A DNA stretch of 64,000 nt from Asterias rubens. Lineage: Eukaryota > Echinodermata > Asteroidea > Forcipulatida > Asteriidae. The notes under the pieces are model-generated. The model made no database searches, had not been told where the DNA came from, and saw only the letters and a list, made by a program, of their open reading frames with translations. Below, one piece after another: positions 1 to 11,514 of the stretch. Positions within the stretch are counted from its first letter, which is position 1. Every line of letters starts with the position of its first letter. The translations under genes and the position numbers were made by a program. Location: assembly GCF_902459465.1 (NCBI RefSeq), contig NC_047066.1, positions 6,505,047 through 6,569,046 on the forward strand, in the 5' to 3' direction.

Positions 1-2230
1 CCTTGTGAGATTTTCTCCCTACGCTAAATGTGAGCTGAGAATTTTTTATTTTAGTTGGATTGAGGACAGGAAAAAAGCTGCAATTTACTGGAAAACAATT
101 TAAAGGTATTACCGGTATGTGTGATTCTTAGGATGAACCACTAAATAAATAGTAAACTGGCGGGTACAACCTTGTGTAAATCTCTTTTATGGGATTGTTG
201 GCTCTGAAAAGAGCCGGTGTGGTCTTGACGTTTCATACAGTAAACTCTGCTCGTCTTCAGGAGAAAGCTTGGTGATACTTGTTTAGTCAAAGCTTATGAA
301 TCTAGTAATGTGTTTTTGGCATAAGCCCCCTAGCAACACACACTATTTTTTTTGAAATCCCATAGATTTGTTGCCAACTTGATAACACTTATAAGTAATA
401 TCAATTCCAACCAAAGATAAATGAACTTGAAGTCATCATGGGTACCCAACAGACTTTTGATGTGTGGATGTCAAAAACTTAAAAGGGTTCAGTTCTTTGA
501 TTTGAGTTCAATGACTTCAGTGAACTTAAGCCCTCCCCTCAAATAATCCTACAACATTTTCTGTTACATTCAGACCAATTCATACTGGATGCGAATGTCA
601 ACAACAACTGAATCTTGAATGTGAAATTGGGATTTTCTTCCAAATGGGACTCCTCCGCAGTGATGACATCATTTCTGATTACTTTCAACTTATTTGCAGT
701 TATGAAATAGATTAGGAAATGTTCATGGGGCATGAGGTTCTAGCGATTGATTGCAAATATTAAAAGCCAGATGAAAGGAATTATTAAGGGTTGAAATAAT
801 TATCAAAATTCCAGCAGTAATATACGTAAGGTTTAAGATATGCACCATGTCCTTACTGCCCTATATACCCTGCACGAGCCTAATGATTTTCTAAGCCTCC
901 ATTTTCACTTTAACTATCTCATCTTTTAAACACGATCCAGATTTTTTTCTTCTTCAAATCGCTTTGCGAGTAATCAATAAAAATAGATTGGGCATATCAT
1001 GGGGGCTGCACGAGTTTGAATAATTAAGTCCAATAGAAATCAACCACCAAGACGTAGGAATGATTTACCTAAATCCTGTAACAAGAATAAAAGCAAGCTT
1101 GCCTCATATCTATTATTTATTTATTCATCTATTTATTTCGCTTTTTCGTGCTTTGTTTTCCATGTTTCTTCCTTTTTTGCTCGTGTTTAAGTTTGTCTGT
1201 TTTGATACTTCAATTTCTTTTTGATATTTTTTGCCACTTCTTGTAAGGACCCCAATGGAAATTAGCCTAAGACATTGGCTCTTTGGGGTTATCCTTGATA
1301 ATTTTGTACAATCTTTTTTTCTAGTGTTGTATTCTGGTTTATCTCATTTCATTGTCGTTTCTCTCCTTGTTATGCATGTATTTTTGACATGTTCTTAATT
1401 GAAAAAAGAATCAATCAATCAATCAATCAATGCAGCTTGTGCTGTTATAATCTGCACAATCTGTAAGTTTACTGTCATCAGTAAAGCAGTTGGAAGGACG
1501 CTATATCTTGAATGCTAAAAACTAATTTTCCATTAAAATCTGGAGAAACAAAAAGACACTATTGTTGAGTGGGCGACAGACACAATGTACCTTCATACTT
1601 CTGTTTACAGAAATAAGAAGTTTGATCTCTGTAGGCACAAAAAAGGTTTTAGTTACAAATGAACCAAAAATAATAACAAAATTATAACAAAAATCCTGAC
1701 CTACAGACTCTATCTTTAAACCGTGTACATTGCTCTTTTTCAGTGTGTTTTAATGAGAGTTGTAAAACACTACTACAACAAGGGGGAAAATCAACTCAAA
1801 ATATACAAGACACTTTCTTCAAGCCATTTCGATTGCAAATTGTACGTGTTTTTTGAGATACAAATTATTGTATGGTACACCTACTTGCCTAATTGAAGCC
1901 TGAAATCAGTTGGCCTTGTATCTTCAGTATGTTGAAAACAAGTGCTGCACTGATGGCAAATTTTTATCAATATGCAGTGGAAACTATTTACAAAATCAGA
2001 ACCATTTCTTAATCGATAATCTATAAATACCGCAGTAACTTGAAAAAGTAGCCATCTTGCAATGGACAAACACAAGAAACAGTTACCTTGGTTTCACTAC
2101 TCTAACCAAACGTCGTAAAAAAATTTTGGGGAATAACGAATGCTAGTGCGACATGTCTGCACCAGGCACAATCAAGTAATACTTTGGGAACATGACTGCA
2201 AATTATTGTTTGCAGAATATTATTAATACT
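1..2230. repeat. lectin repeat-unit flank (segmental duplicate)
   Basis: Non-coding. Positions 1 to about 450 closely match 18632-19020, the 3' flank of lectin copy 6, so the window opens inside the downstream flank of another lectin copy and the array extends to the left. Positions about 540-2220 match 12640-14318, the 5' flank of copy 5. I see no credible gene here apart from the LINE-like tail listed separately. Confidence 0.75.
1090..1435 (+). mobile_element. 3' end of a non-LTR retrotransposon, (AATC)n tail
   Basis: T-rich 3'UTR-like sequence contains a GACCCCAATGGAAAT block and a GGTTATCCTTG block and ends in a simple (AATC)n tail at about 1408-1432, as in LINE 3' ends. The second copy at 13190-13556 was carried along with the lectin-unit duplication. 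No coding part remains. Assignment to a LINE clade is not possible. Confidence 0.5.
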
Positions 2231-4367
2231 TCTTTATCTTATTAGGTGTTCGTGCATGCACGAACACCTATTGTTATTGCTCTGTTTTTTTTTTCTTCTC
2301 CATCTTCCTTCTTCTTCCCGTCAACTCTTATCTACAGCATAACTCAAGATTCAAGCCAAACTGAACCTTGAAACTCACCAGACAATTGAACCTCAATACG
2401 AAGACGGCACAGTTTTCATTACGTCATGATGACGTCATTAGGTGTCAAATTACAGGGTTTTTAAAGTTGAAAAGGGACCATTTTCGTTTTGCTGTATCTC
2501 AACGAATATGAAAGCTATGATGTTCAAAGTTTTTGCATCTGATAGACCAAGACTGGGGCAACATTTGAAAAGTTAAAGCCAAAATCGTACGACCTTAGCA
2601 TCTGGGTCGTTACCCTGGGTCGAAGTTCACCTTCGGGTTTTTTTCGTCAAAAAACAACTTTCAAGCTTTTCTACGGAATAACTCAAGATTGAGATTGAAT
2701 GGAATGTTGAAACTCAACAGATAGTTGAACCTCAGTATCAAGACAACACATACTTAATTACGTCATTATGACGTCATCGGGAATTGAATTACGTTAGATC
2801 AAAGTTTAATATTTGTAAAAATCATAACTCAAAAACTGTGAATCGGATTTTGACAATCTACACATCATCGGATAGATCATTAAAAGTTGGACAAATGCTT
2901 CACAGAACACGTAAAATATTTTTAATACTTCTAGTGTAAAACAAAATTTGAAAATTTCATAAAATCTTATCGTATTCATGTTTTTAAAACTACTGATCAT
3001 TTCAACGTAATTTTTGTTTCAGATTGTAAAACAGCAATCCCGCTCAATCTTTTGCACAGAAATAACAAAATTTGGACCTTTACATCAGTCGAAAAGGGAC
3101 GTCAAAGCACCTGTTGACCCACGCGTTTACCCCATTTTGATCAACAACGCACGCTATGTACGCTATGCAGTGCAAGCGCGGGCATTCCCAAAAGGGCTCT
3201 CTTTAGTCCAGCGAAAGAGGGCGCTGTAACGTTTTTAGTAACATCGAGCGCTGAGTGAATCGCGGTGAATCGCAGTAGTTGAGTAATAATGAACAACGTC
3301 TCGCACCAAAACTACAAGTAGGAATACATATGCATTGATGTTATAAGATACATTATACACGTTCAGATAGTCCATCACATAATTATAAAATGTTTACAAG
3401 TCATACATCAGCTGAAAGGTTTTAATGAACTAGTCAGGATCTACACAAATGAAATCAGTTTAAACTTGGCTTCTTGTTCAAACCAGAGGTTGAAAATAAT
3501 TGGTCAAAGAAAAATAATTTCACAACCACACATTTGATTTTTTATATATTTATACGTCATTGGGTAGGTATGTAACAACTTAAGAAACGATACACAACAT
3601 TGACTATTAAACCTTGACCTCCAGTTAAACAGGAAGATGCAGTTAATTATTTGAAAAAATATTACCCCAGAACCAGAAATTAGTTGTTTATTATCTGAAC
3701 GTCGTCAGATAAGGCTTTGAAAAACATTACTAACGCTATAATTTGTGACCTGACAAAATTGTCTTCCGGTTCAAACCGGATGTTTAATATTTGAAAAAAA
3801 TCATAACATCTGAACCATACATTGGATTTTTTCAATCTATGCATCATCTGAAAGGTCTTAATAGACTTATCACGTGCTATACAATATGCGACCCTGTTTG
3901 ACCTTGACTTCCAGTTAAAGTTGGAAACTGATATATAATGTTTGAAAAATTAAAAAATCCTAAACCACATGATTTGATTTTTATCATCTATACGTCAAAA
4001 GAAAGAACTCAAAAGACATCACCAACGCTACCAAGTGTGACCTCATTTGACAGTACCTTCCGGTTCAAAACGGAAGTTGAAACTTTATATTTGAAAAAAT
4101 CATAACTTCTAAACCAAATATTGGATTTTTACAACCCATCCATCAGTTAAAAGGTCTTAATAAACTTATCACGCGCTACATAAAAAGTAACCCCTATTTG
4201 ACCTTTTATCCGATGCAAACCGGAAGTTGGTGTTTAATTTGTAAACAAATCATAACTCCTTAACCAGTCATTGGATTGATGAGGTAAATGTTGTCACCAA
4301 TTCATTCACTCACTCACCACGAACACCTTGTTTTTGTAGTAAACAAAAACTGTACATGTACCTCTAG
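2231..4367 (+). mobile_element. non-autonomous Helitron-like element, copy 1
   Basis: This is absent from the otherwise matching flank of lectin copy 5 (empty site near 14326), so it is an insertion of about 2.1 kb. It starts with TC, followed by a perfect hairpin GGTGTTCGTGCA/TGCACGAACACC. It ends with hairpin TTTTTGT/ACAAAAA, then CTAG directly before a T, which are the Helitron 3' hallmarks. The interior repeats a roughly 200-250 bp module several times, each with a CCGGTTCAAACCGG-type palindrome. An 8-9 bp direct repeat (TTAATACTT) flanks it, which is atypical for Helitrons. No Rep/helicase coding is visible. Confidence 0.5.
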
Positions 4368-4445
4368 TTAATACTTGTTTTTTGAAACAAATGATGTGTT
4401 TAAAAGAGAGAACCCAACGGGAGTTGCAGCCATCAACCACCAGTC

Positions 4446-4667
4446 ATGTCACTTTGGTCTCTACTGTGTATAATTTGTGTCTTACTAAATCAAACTGTGC
4501 TGGTTGACTGTAGATGCTCTGGTCAAACATATTGTCCACGTTTATGGCTGGCGTTTAAAGACAACTGTTATCTGTCAGTCAGAGAGACGAAAAACTACCA
4601 TGCCAGTGTAAAAAATGGACAGGAAACTCCATCTGAGCCTGTAAACCTTGTGAGATTTTCTCCTTAA
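4446..4667 (+). pseudogene. C-type lectin copy 1, truncated by internal deletion
   Basis: The first 50 or so codons match the other copies: signal peptide starting MSLWSLLCIICVLLN, then the CTLD start with the Cys pairs around YCPRLWLAF and NCYLSV. After NYHA the sequence jumps straight into what is 3'-flank sequence in copy 4 (about 12219 onward), so about 550 bp encoding the rest of the domain are gone. The residual frame stops after 73 codons. The sugar-binding half is missing, so it cannot make a folded lectin. The 5' leader (ATCAACCACCAGTC before the ATG) is the one shared by the intact copies. Confidence 0.85.
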
Positions 4668-6900
4668 TTGTTTATTTAAGTTGGATTGAGGACAGGAAAA
4701 AGTTGCAATTTGCATGAAACAAATTTAAAGGTTTGCTGTGTAATTCTTGTTTGCTCAAGTTTACTTACAAATGATTAGCAAGAGCTATTATGCATTAAGC
4801 CCGCTGGACATATTTATAAGCAAGAGGTATTATGCATTAAGCCTGCTGGCCATATTTATAAGTTTTTTTTATTAACAGGCATTTGTTGCTAACTTCAAAC
4901 AATAACTAAAAATCTATATCCAACAAAAGATAAATATACTTTAAGTTGAAGTCATCATGGGTACCCAACAGACTTTTGATGTGTGGATGTCAAATACTTA
5001 AAAGGGTTAAATTCTTTTATTTGACTTCACAGATTTCAGTGAAATTAAGGACTCCGAAAGCAGTTTTCACAATAGACCGTATTGAATAACCCTTTTTTTG
5101 CTATGAAAGTCGCCATGTTGTAGGGTAAATCGTGCGCGTCCAAACACGTGCATAAAATAAGCACGCAGCGTGCAATATTCTTGGTTTGATTTATACGGCA
5201 CATGCATGCACACACGCACGCCTGCACAGACGCCATGTTGTAGGACAGATATTTGAACGGTGACAGATACTTTATGATGCAAGTTCGTACTGGATGCAAA
5301 TGTCAACAAGAATGTCAAGACTTAGAATTTGTTTCAATAATAATAATGAAATAATAAATTCTTAGATAAGTGCTATCAACAATAACCAAATTAATGCGCA
5401 TTACAGTAGTGCCTTGGTCATTGGGCCAATAACATCCCTTTAATTCTTCCTCAGCTCCCTGGGGAGTAACCAGCTCTGAGCTGCCGTGGCGTTGCAAAGG
5501 CTATTTCATACACAATTTCAACCTCTACCCTCAACTGTGGTGACTCCTCAGCAGTTAAAAAATGTTATATTATTCGCAGCTTATGGTCCAAACACTATGG
5601 TCAAGTAGGGAAAATTTCATAAATTAAACTCTATTTACAGAGAGTGAAAATTCTCTTGACAGAAACATTTCCAGCACCATTTGCTAACTCGCTTGATAGT
5701 CGACGTTTTTACCTCAGTTAAAGGGACTGGACACAATTGATAATTGTCAAAGACCAGTAGTCTCACTTGATGTATCCCAACATATGCACAAATTAACAAA
5801 CCTGTGAAAAATTTGGCTCAATTGGTCATCAAAGTTGCAAGTAAATAATAGTATAAGAAGAAAAAAAACACCCTCGTTGCACAAATTTTGTGGGCTTTCA
5901 GATGCATATTAAAAGACTTCAGCTGAAGTTAGGACAAGTTACTCGTCCTAACTCAAGATAGGATTAATCCTAGCGTTTGGTGAAATCGGCTGCTGTGCCC
6001 TTTAAAAGCAGGGCTTACTATTCAAAGCTGACCAAGTCCAACTGGTATAAACTCATTCACAACTTGAGGGTCTGATTACTGCAACTAATAATCTGTGCAA
6101 TTGTATTGTTTTAAAAAGTTAATGTTTTTTTATTACATGCTTCAGTTCAAAAACATACATAAAATATGAGACAACTGTTGTTGTTGCACATTCATTGGTC
6201 TCGATTGTCTATTCCATGAGACTTAACATTTCTGTTAGACATTGGTATTGCAAGGTGAAGACGTAGCTAACTTAAAAGAACAAAAACGTGTTTGTTGTGT
6301 GGTCGTCATGGATACACAGCATGATGTAAACAATAAAAGTGAACAAGTAATTCCCAACCAAACAAAGATTGGTACTAACCTGCCCACCAAGTGTTTGCAA
6401 CCCACCTCGTAACTATGACAACATGTTGACTTTCTAGGCCCCCATTTTGACTATAATACTGTAATAAATCTAAACACGATTCATTAAATTTCTTTTCAAC
6501 TCAGTTGGCAGTTAATCAATAAAAATAGCTTGCACGTTCCAACTCAGTTGGCAGTTAATCAATAAAAATAGCTTGCACGTTTCAAGGTAGCTTCACAAGT
6601 GTCAATCAAACTACTTAAAATCCACAGAAATCGAATAGCAATATGAAAGACAGATTTGCCCAAATCCTGCAAAAAAAGCATAAACCGAGCTTGCCTCATA
6701 TAATCAGTCATTTAGCGGTAAAGCGGTTGGAAGGACGCTATTTCATGAAGGCTTAGAACTAATTTAAATTAGAATCTGGAGAAACTTAGAGACGTACTAA
6801 GAAAGATACCTGTTATTAATGCATACAGCTTGCACTGAGAAAAGTGACTTCATTACTGTGGCCACAGAGAGGTTTGAGTAGCAGTCATCAACCACCAGTC
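4668..6900. other. intergenic, lectin copy 1 to copy 2
   Basis: Starts with lectin-unit 3' flank (matches 12240-12720). It then holds a diverged stretch and a nested MITE (5718-6006). From about 6370 it carries the 5' flank shared with copy 4: 6720-6890 is almost identical to 11335-11505. A 58-bp block containing AATCAATAAAAATAGCTTG is tandemly duplicated at about 6480-6590. No gene seen. Confidence 0.6.
5718..6006. repeat. nested MITEs (GGACAC family plus TTAGGAC family)
   Basis: Begins AAAGGGACTGGACAC, the terminal repeat of a MITE family seen also near 15915, 28470, 33437, 41490, 47450 and 53866. A second MITE type (TTAGGACAAGTTACTCGTCC...GGTGAAATCGGC) interrupts it, and it closes with GCCCTTTAAA, the opposite terminal repeat. 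Confidence 0.6.
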
Positions 6901-7398
6901 ATGTCACTTTGGTCTCTACTGTGTATAATTTGTGTCTTACTAAATCAAACTGTGCTGGTTGACTGTAGATGCTCTGGTAAAACATATTGTCCACCTTCAT
7001 GGCTGGCATTTAAAGACAACTGTTATCTGTTGGTCAGAGTGAGATATAACTACCATGCCGCTAAGCAACATTGCCAGAGTCTATCTGAGAGAGGCAGACC
7101 AGCTCATCTTGTATCCATACTGGATGAGGAAGAGAATCAGTTTGTAGCTCAATTCACCGAGCCCGTTTCTAATAAAAAAATTCAGCTATGGATTGGCTAC
7201 AATGATTTGGAGGTAGAAGGAGTTTATACTTGGATAGATGGAAGTCCCGCTGGTTATGAAAGCTGGAGATCTAGCTACCCAGATAAAGATAAATTGGGAA
7301 ATCCGGATTGTATACTGACATTTGAAAAGCTGTGGAAGGATCTGGCCTGCTCTCTTGAAAGATACTCTGTATGTAAAATGGAAGGATACTCATTCTAA
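6901..7398 (+). CDS. secreted C-type lectin, copy 2 (165 aa)
   Basis: Single-exon CDS. Residues 1-22 form a hydrophobic signal peptide. One C-type lectin domain follows, from YCPPSWLAF (about residue 29) to the C-terminus. The long-form cysteine set is present, including C30, C41, HC before QSLSE, PDC, LAC and VCK, as are the WIGYND and GVYTWIDG fold motifs. The Ca/sugar site is unusual: where EPN or QPD is expected it has YPD (SSYPDKDKLGNPDC), and WND is replaced by WKD. I start at the ATG at 6901 because MSLWSLL and the leader before it are shared by all copies; an in-frame ATG at 6844 would destroy the signal peptide. It ends in TAA, and unlike copies 3, 4 and 6 it lacks the GT splice donor just after the stop. 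Likely an innate-immune or recognition lectin (inference). Confidence 0.85.
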   Translation: MSLWSLLCIICVLLNQTVLVDCRCSGKTYCPPSWLAFKDNCYLLVRVRYNYHAAKQHCQSLSERGRPAHLVSILDEEENQFVAQFTEPVSNKKIQLWIGYNDLEVEGVYTWIDGSPAGYESWRSSYPDKDKLGNPDCILTFEKLWKDLACSLERYSVCKMEGYSF

Positions 7399-7450
7399 GG
7401 TTGTTAACCTGTCAATTGTACTCTTACACCAAAGGTAAATCTTCAGATTT

Positions 7451-9023
7451 TCATTAGATGTTCGGAGCAGAGCATAGCTCCGAACACCTTTTATTATTGT
7501 TCGTTTTTTAAAGTTTTTTTTAAGTGTTCGGAGCAGAGCACAGCTCCGGACACCTTTTGTTATTGATGTTATTGCATCATCGGAAAGGTCGTTAAAAACT
7601 CTGTAAACGCCTCCCAGACATGACCCCATTTTGATCTTGTCTTTCGGTTCAAAATCGAGGTTGAAAATTCAAAAATTCATGTATAAAGAACTACGAAACT
7701 CCCCCAATGGTTGCACGTAAAGATTTTATGTGTACATTGTATGCGATGCAGTCACGCGGTTTTTTGGTGTATGGGGACATGAGCATTATATATGCCTTCA
7801 TTTGTGGCGCGGTGCCAAGTTCTGTGCCATTCGGCATATATGCATAGAGCTGGCTGGGCACATGGCAGAACGCTGCGAAAACGATTTACTCTCAATCTTC
7901 GGCGTCAAATTGTTCAAATTTTGCACTTCTGATGGCTTAGTGGTCAATGTGAATTGAAGACGAAGTTTCGCAGAGATGGCCACCTACTACAGCAGAAAAA
8001 GACGAACATTGGTCATGTTTTGATCAAACACCGAGAAGCAGAGACATGACAAGAACTAAAAAAAGCACACTTCCCAAACTCGTATGAATTTGAAACTTCG
8101 CACATAGTTAGATATGCATTAGGAGTGGAACACTGTTTTAGTTACGTCATGATGACGTCATCCATTCTTGAGTTATAAAAATTCAAAGTTTATTAATTCA
8201 AAAAATTACAACTTTTGATCTACATGATGGATTCTTACAATCGATGCATCATCGAAAAGGTCGTTACAAACTCCGTAAACGCCCCGCAGACATGACCCCA
8301 TTTTTACCTTGTCTTCCGGTTCAAATTTGATTTTTTTTTTGTACATTTTCGTCAAAAATACATTATTTGTTTTGACTACGATCATACTGCGTTGATTACT
8401 ATGATACTCGTCTGATCACTGAAGTTAAGCAGCATCGGGCCCGGTCAGTACTTGGATGGGAGACCGCTTGACACGTTAATGTTTTTTTTTCTTTTTCTTT
8501 TTTACTTACTTATTTTTTATTTTTAAATAGCTTCGTTTATAGTATGTTTTCAATAAACATTTCCCTTCCGGTTAGTTAGTCTCTTCTCCAGTTGTCATTT
8601 TTCACAAGTTCTTATGTCCTCAACCACAATAGCTATTTAGACAATCTATAGGCCTACATTATATGAAAGGGTTTTACCTACGTTGTCTGTTTTCAAGGCG
8701 TTTCAACATTCAACAAACATTTCTCTTCCGGTTAGTTAGTCTCTTCTCCAGTCGTCATTACTCATCACCTATTTCCTCAACCACAAAAGCTATTTTGACA
8801 ATCTATACATCATATGAAAGGGCTTTACGTACTTCACAAAAATGGGTATGTTGGTGACCTTCTCTTGACCTTTTGGCCTGTCTAAACCGGAAGTGCATGT
8901 AAAATGCTTTGAATAGGCGTTACTTCTTGGAATTGTCGCTTTGTAAATTTCCACTAGGCTTGTATTTTTGTACCCCCCGATGCCGGATACCTTGTTTTTG
9001 TTATGACAAAAACTTAAGTCTAG
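7451..9023 (+). mobile_element. non-autonomous Helitron-like element, copy 2
   Basis: Related to 2231-4367: TC start, then a hairpin built of GTTCGGAGC/GCTCCGAAC at 7460-7489 that is repeated at 7524-7552. Internal CTTCCGGTTCAAA modules follow. The 3' end has hairpin GTTTTTGT/ACAAAAAC followed by TTAAGTCTAG and then T, the same terminus as copy 1. It carries a 5S rRNA-like segment. No transposase coding is visible. Confidence 0.5.
8374..8478 (+). pseudogene. 5S rRNA-derived pseudogene or SINE3-like head
   Basis: Clear similarity to 5S rRNA: GACTACGATCATAC at the 5' end, CTCGTCTGATCAC, the internal promoter A box AAGTTAAGCAGCATCGGG and the C box region GTCAGTACTTGGATGGGAG. After GACCGCTTG the last 15-20 nt diverge, so the terminal stem cannot form and it is not a functional 5S gene. 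A T-run at 8481-8488 and a longer T-rich tract would serve as a Pol III terminator. Confidence 0.8.
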
Positions 9024-9034
9024 TTTTGTTTTAT

Positions 9035-9145
9035 TTTTCTTGTTTTTTCGGCTTTCTACGCTTACATAGCTAGCGCAGAAAATCAGCGCTTGCACGTAAG
9101 CGGAGAATGGTGATCGTAAGCGCATAATTCGGTGGTAAGCAAAGC
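9035..9145. repeat. MITE fragment (CCAATTTCAT family)
   Basis: Matches the interior and one end of the element at 58680-58815 (AGCGCTTGCACGTAAGCGGAG; ends CATGAAATTGG). It is a truncated member of the family whose full copies have GGGCCCAATTTCAT termini. Confidence 0.6.
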
Positions 9146-10052
9146 CATGAAATTGGCCACTGGTTTGTTGACATTCTGCATACACCCTTTTCAATTATCT
9201 ATTGCTCTTTTAGTTCAATTGATAGATATGCAATTCAATATGAAAATGAATAACCTCCCATAAGAGCTACATGTATCTTTTAGTTGTTTATGTAAAGCTG
9301 CTCATTAAGAGCATCACATACAATGTTGTAGCTTAGTCGACCGGTATCGAATGAAAATTAACAAACTCCATGTTGGTCAGAGTAGGATGTGACTCCTTCA
9401 CAGTGATGACATCTGTTTGACTACCTTCCAACTTATTTACAGGATTTTCTACGCCTCCACTTTGACTTTAATTATCTCATCTAAACACGATCCACAAAGG
9501 TTCTCTAGACTTCTCTAGAATTCAATCAAAAAGGTTTCTAGAATTCAGGTGACAAGTAATCAATCCAATATTGTTTAGTAAGGCCAGGTGTAATGCAATA
9601 TGTTCATGATACGCACCCACTATATTTTTGTTTACTTTTCATCACTAACCTGGTGATATTACTTAGACTGTAGTTTGGTTTGAGTTAAATCTCATCTAAA
9701 CACGACCCAAAGAGATTTTCCATCATCAAGGGCACCCGTTAATCAATACACTTCTAGGAATCTAATTGCCGTTGCACGCGTGTGCATGATATCAATTACA
9801 AACCATAGAAATTAGCAACAGAAATGAAAGACCAGATTTTCAAAAATCTTTAAAATTTTGTTTTTTAAACAGTCAGCTTCAGGATGCCACAGATGCCAGT
9901 CCTTTCAATTGTTGGATTAAAATCTGTAGCTGAGACTGGAAAAAACGTTTGAAGACCCTATTTTTACGTAATACTATGTACAGATAATTGTGTGTTTGGA
10001 TGCTAAGTAAAGTTGTACTAGAGGCAGAAATTGCAGCCCTGAACCACCAGCC
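9146..10052. other. intergenic, 5' flank of lectin copy 3
   Basis: AT-rich, no gene. It shares blocks with other lectin flanks, such as the TAAACACGATCC-type motif and CAAGTAATCAAT also seen near 6470, 10960 and 11050. These may be promoter-proximal or simply inherited by duplication. Confidence 0.4.
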
Positions 10053-10529
10053 ATGTCACTTTGGTCTCTAGTGTGTATAATTTGTGTCTTACTAAATCAA
10101 ACTGTGCTGGTTGACTGTAGATGCTCTGGTCAAACATATTGTCCACCTTCATGGCTGGCATTTAAAGACAACTGTTATCTGTTGGTCAGAGAGACGAAAA
10201 ACTACCAAGACGCTGAGCAACACTGTCAGAGTCTCTCTGAGAGAGGCAGACCAGCTCATCTTGTATCCATACTGGATGAGGAAGAGAATCAGTTTGTAGC
10301 TGATTCTGGTAGTGATCTATGGATTGGCTACAATGATTTGGATGTAGAAGGAGTTTATACTTAAATAGATGGAAGTCCTGTCGGTTATGAAGGATGGGCT
10401 CCTGGCTTCCCAGTTGGCGATGCTTACGGGAATCAGGATTGTATAGTGACATACAAAAGAATGTGGAAAGAGTACTACTGTTCAGAAATTATATTTTCAA
10501 TGTGCAAAATGCAAGGATACACTTTCTGA
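10053..10529 (+). pseudogene. C-type lectin copy 3, one in-frame stop codon
   Basis: The reading frame is intact from MSLW to the usual MQGYTF end (158 codons) except at 10362-10364, where the Trp codon of YTWIDG in the sister copies is TAA (a GG to AA change). Downstream the frame stays open and the domain is well conserved (GYEGWAPGFPVGDAYGNQDC, then WKEYYC and MCKMQ), so the break looks recent. The TGA stop is followed at once by GGTAAGT, a consensus splice donor, suggesting a 3'UTR intron. The Trp is a core residue, so a truncated product would not fold. Sequence error or a segregating null allele is possible. Confidence 0.85.
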
Positions 10530-11514
10530 GGTAAGTTTTAGTAACAAATCCTAAACAAGAAATAACACCGAGTATTTATGACAAATGTCTGTTCTTAAAA
10601 ACACAAATTTTTCTTGGTCACATAAATTATCCCTTCCTGAAAACTAAAAACTCAGAGTATTGTGTCCGCGCTTTGTAATCAATGTAAAAATTGGCAAATA
10701 TACATGTACAATGTAAGTGTGGCTCTGAAAAGAGTTTAGTAAAATGGTCCTTGTGTAAGATGTTATTAATGTTAAACTTGGGTTAAAAAAAGAGACAATT
10801 TCCCAAAAGGTGTGATTATTTTAAGAATGTCCTCTTCGTGTAATCAGAGACGAAGCGCAACTCCTCCCTAGTGATGACATCTTTTTTTAAATACCTTCAA
10901 CTTATTTACAGTATTTTCTTAGTCTCCAAATTGACTTTAATTATCTCATCTAAATACGATCCATAAAAGTTCTCTTGAATTCTCTGGAATTCAGTCAAAA
11001 AGTTCTCTAGAATTCTCTGGAATTCAGTCAAAAAGTTCTCTAGAATTCAGATAATTTAATTATCTCATCTAAGCACGATCCATTAAAGGTCCCTAGAATT
11101 CAGGTGACAAGTAATCAATACAAAGAGCTTAGGCGTTTTATGGGAGCTGCACCTGTGTGAATCAAACTAATTACATGTAAATGCCATCAAAATCAAACAC
11201 CTTATATAGGACAGATTTGCCCAAATCCTGTAACAAGCATAAAACCGAGCCGCCTCATAATACCAGTCATTAAGCTTGATGGAATGCAGCTTGTAATGTT
11301 ATACTCTGCACACTCTGTAAGATTACTGTCAGTAAAGCGGTTGGAAGGACGCTATTTCATGAAGGCTTAGAACTAATTTAAATTAGAATCTGGAGAAACT
11401 TAGAGACGTACTAAGTAAGATACCTGATATTAATGCATACAGCTTGCACTGAGAAAAGTAACTTCATTACTGTGGGCACAGAGTGGTTTGAGTTGCAATC
11501 ATCAACCACCAGTT
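10530..11514. other. intergenic, lectin copy 3 to copy 4
   Basis: No gene. At about 10968-11046 a unit built on GTTCTCTAGAATTC and CTGGAATTCAGTCAAAA is repeated about three times. From 11335 the sequence is nearly identical to the 5' flank of copy 2 (6720-6890). Confidence 0.5.

Noticed and set aside
6844-6900. Upstream ATG extending lectin copy 2 by 19 residues
   Set aside because: The extension is not conserved in other copies and would bury the signal peptide.
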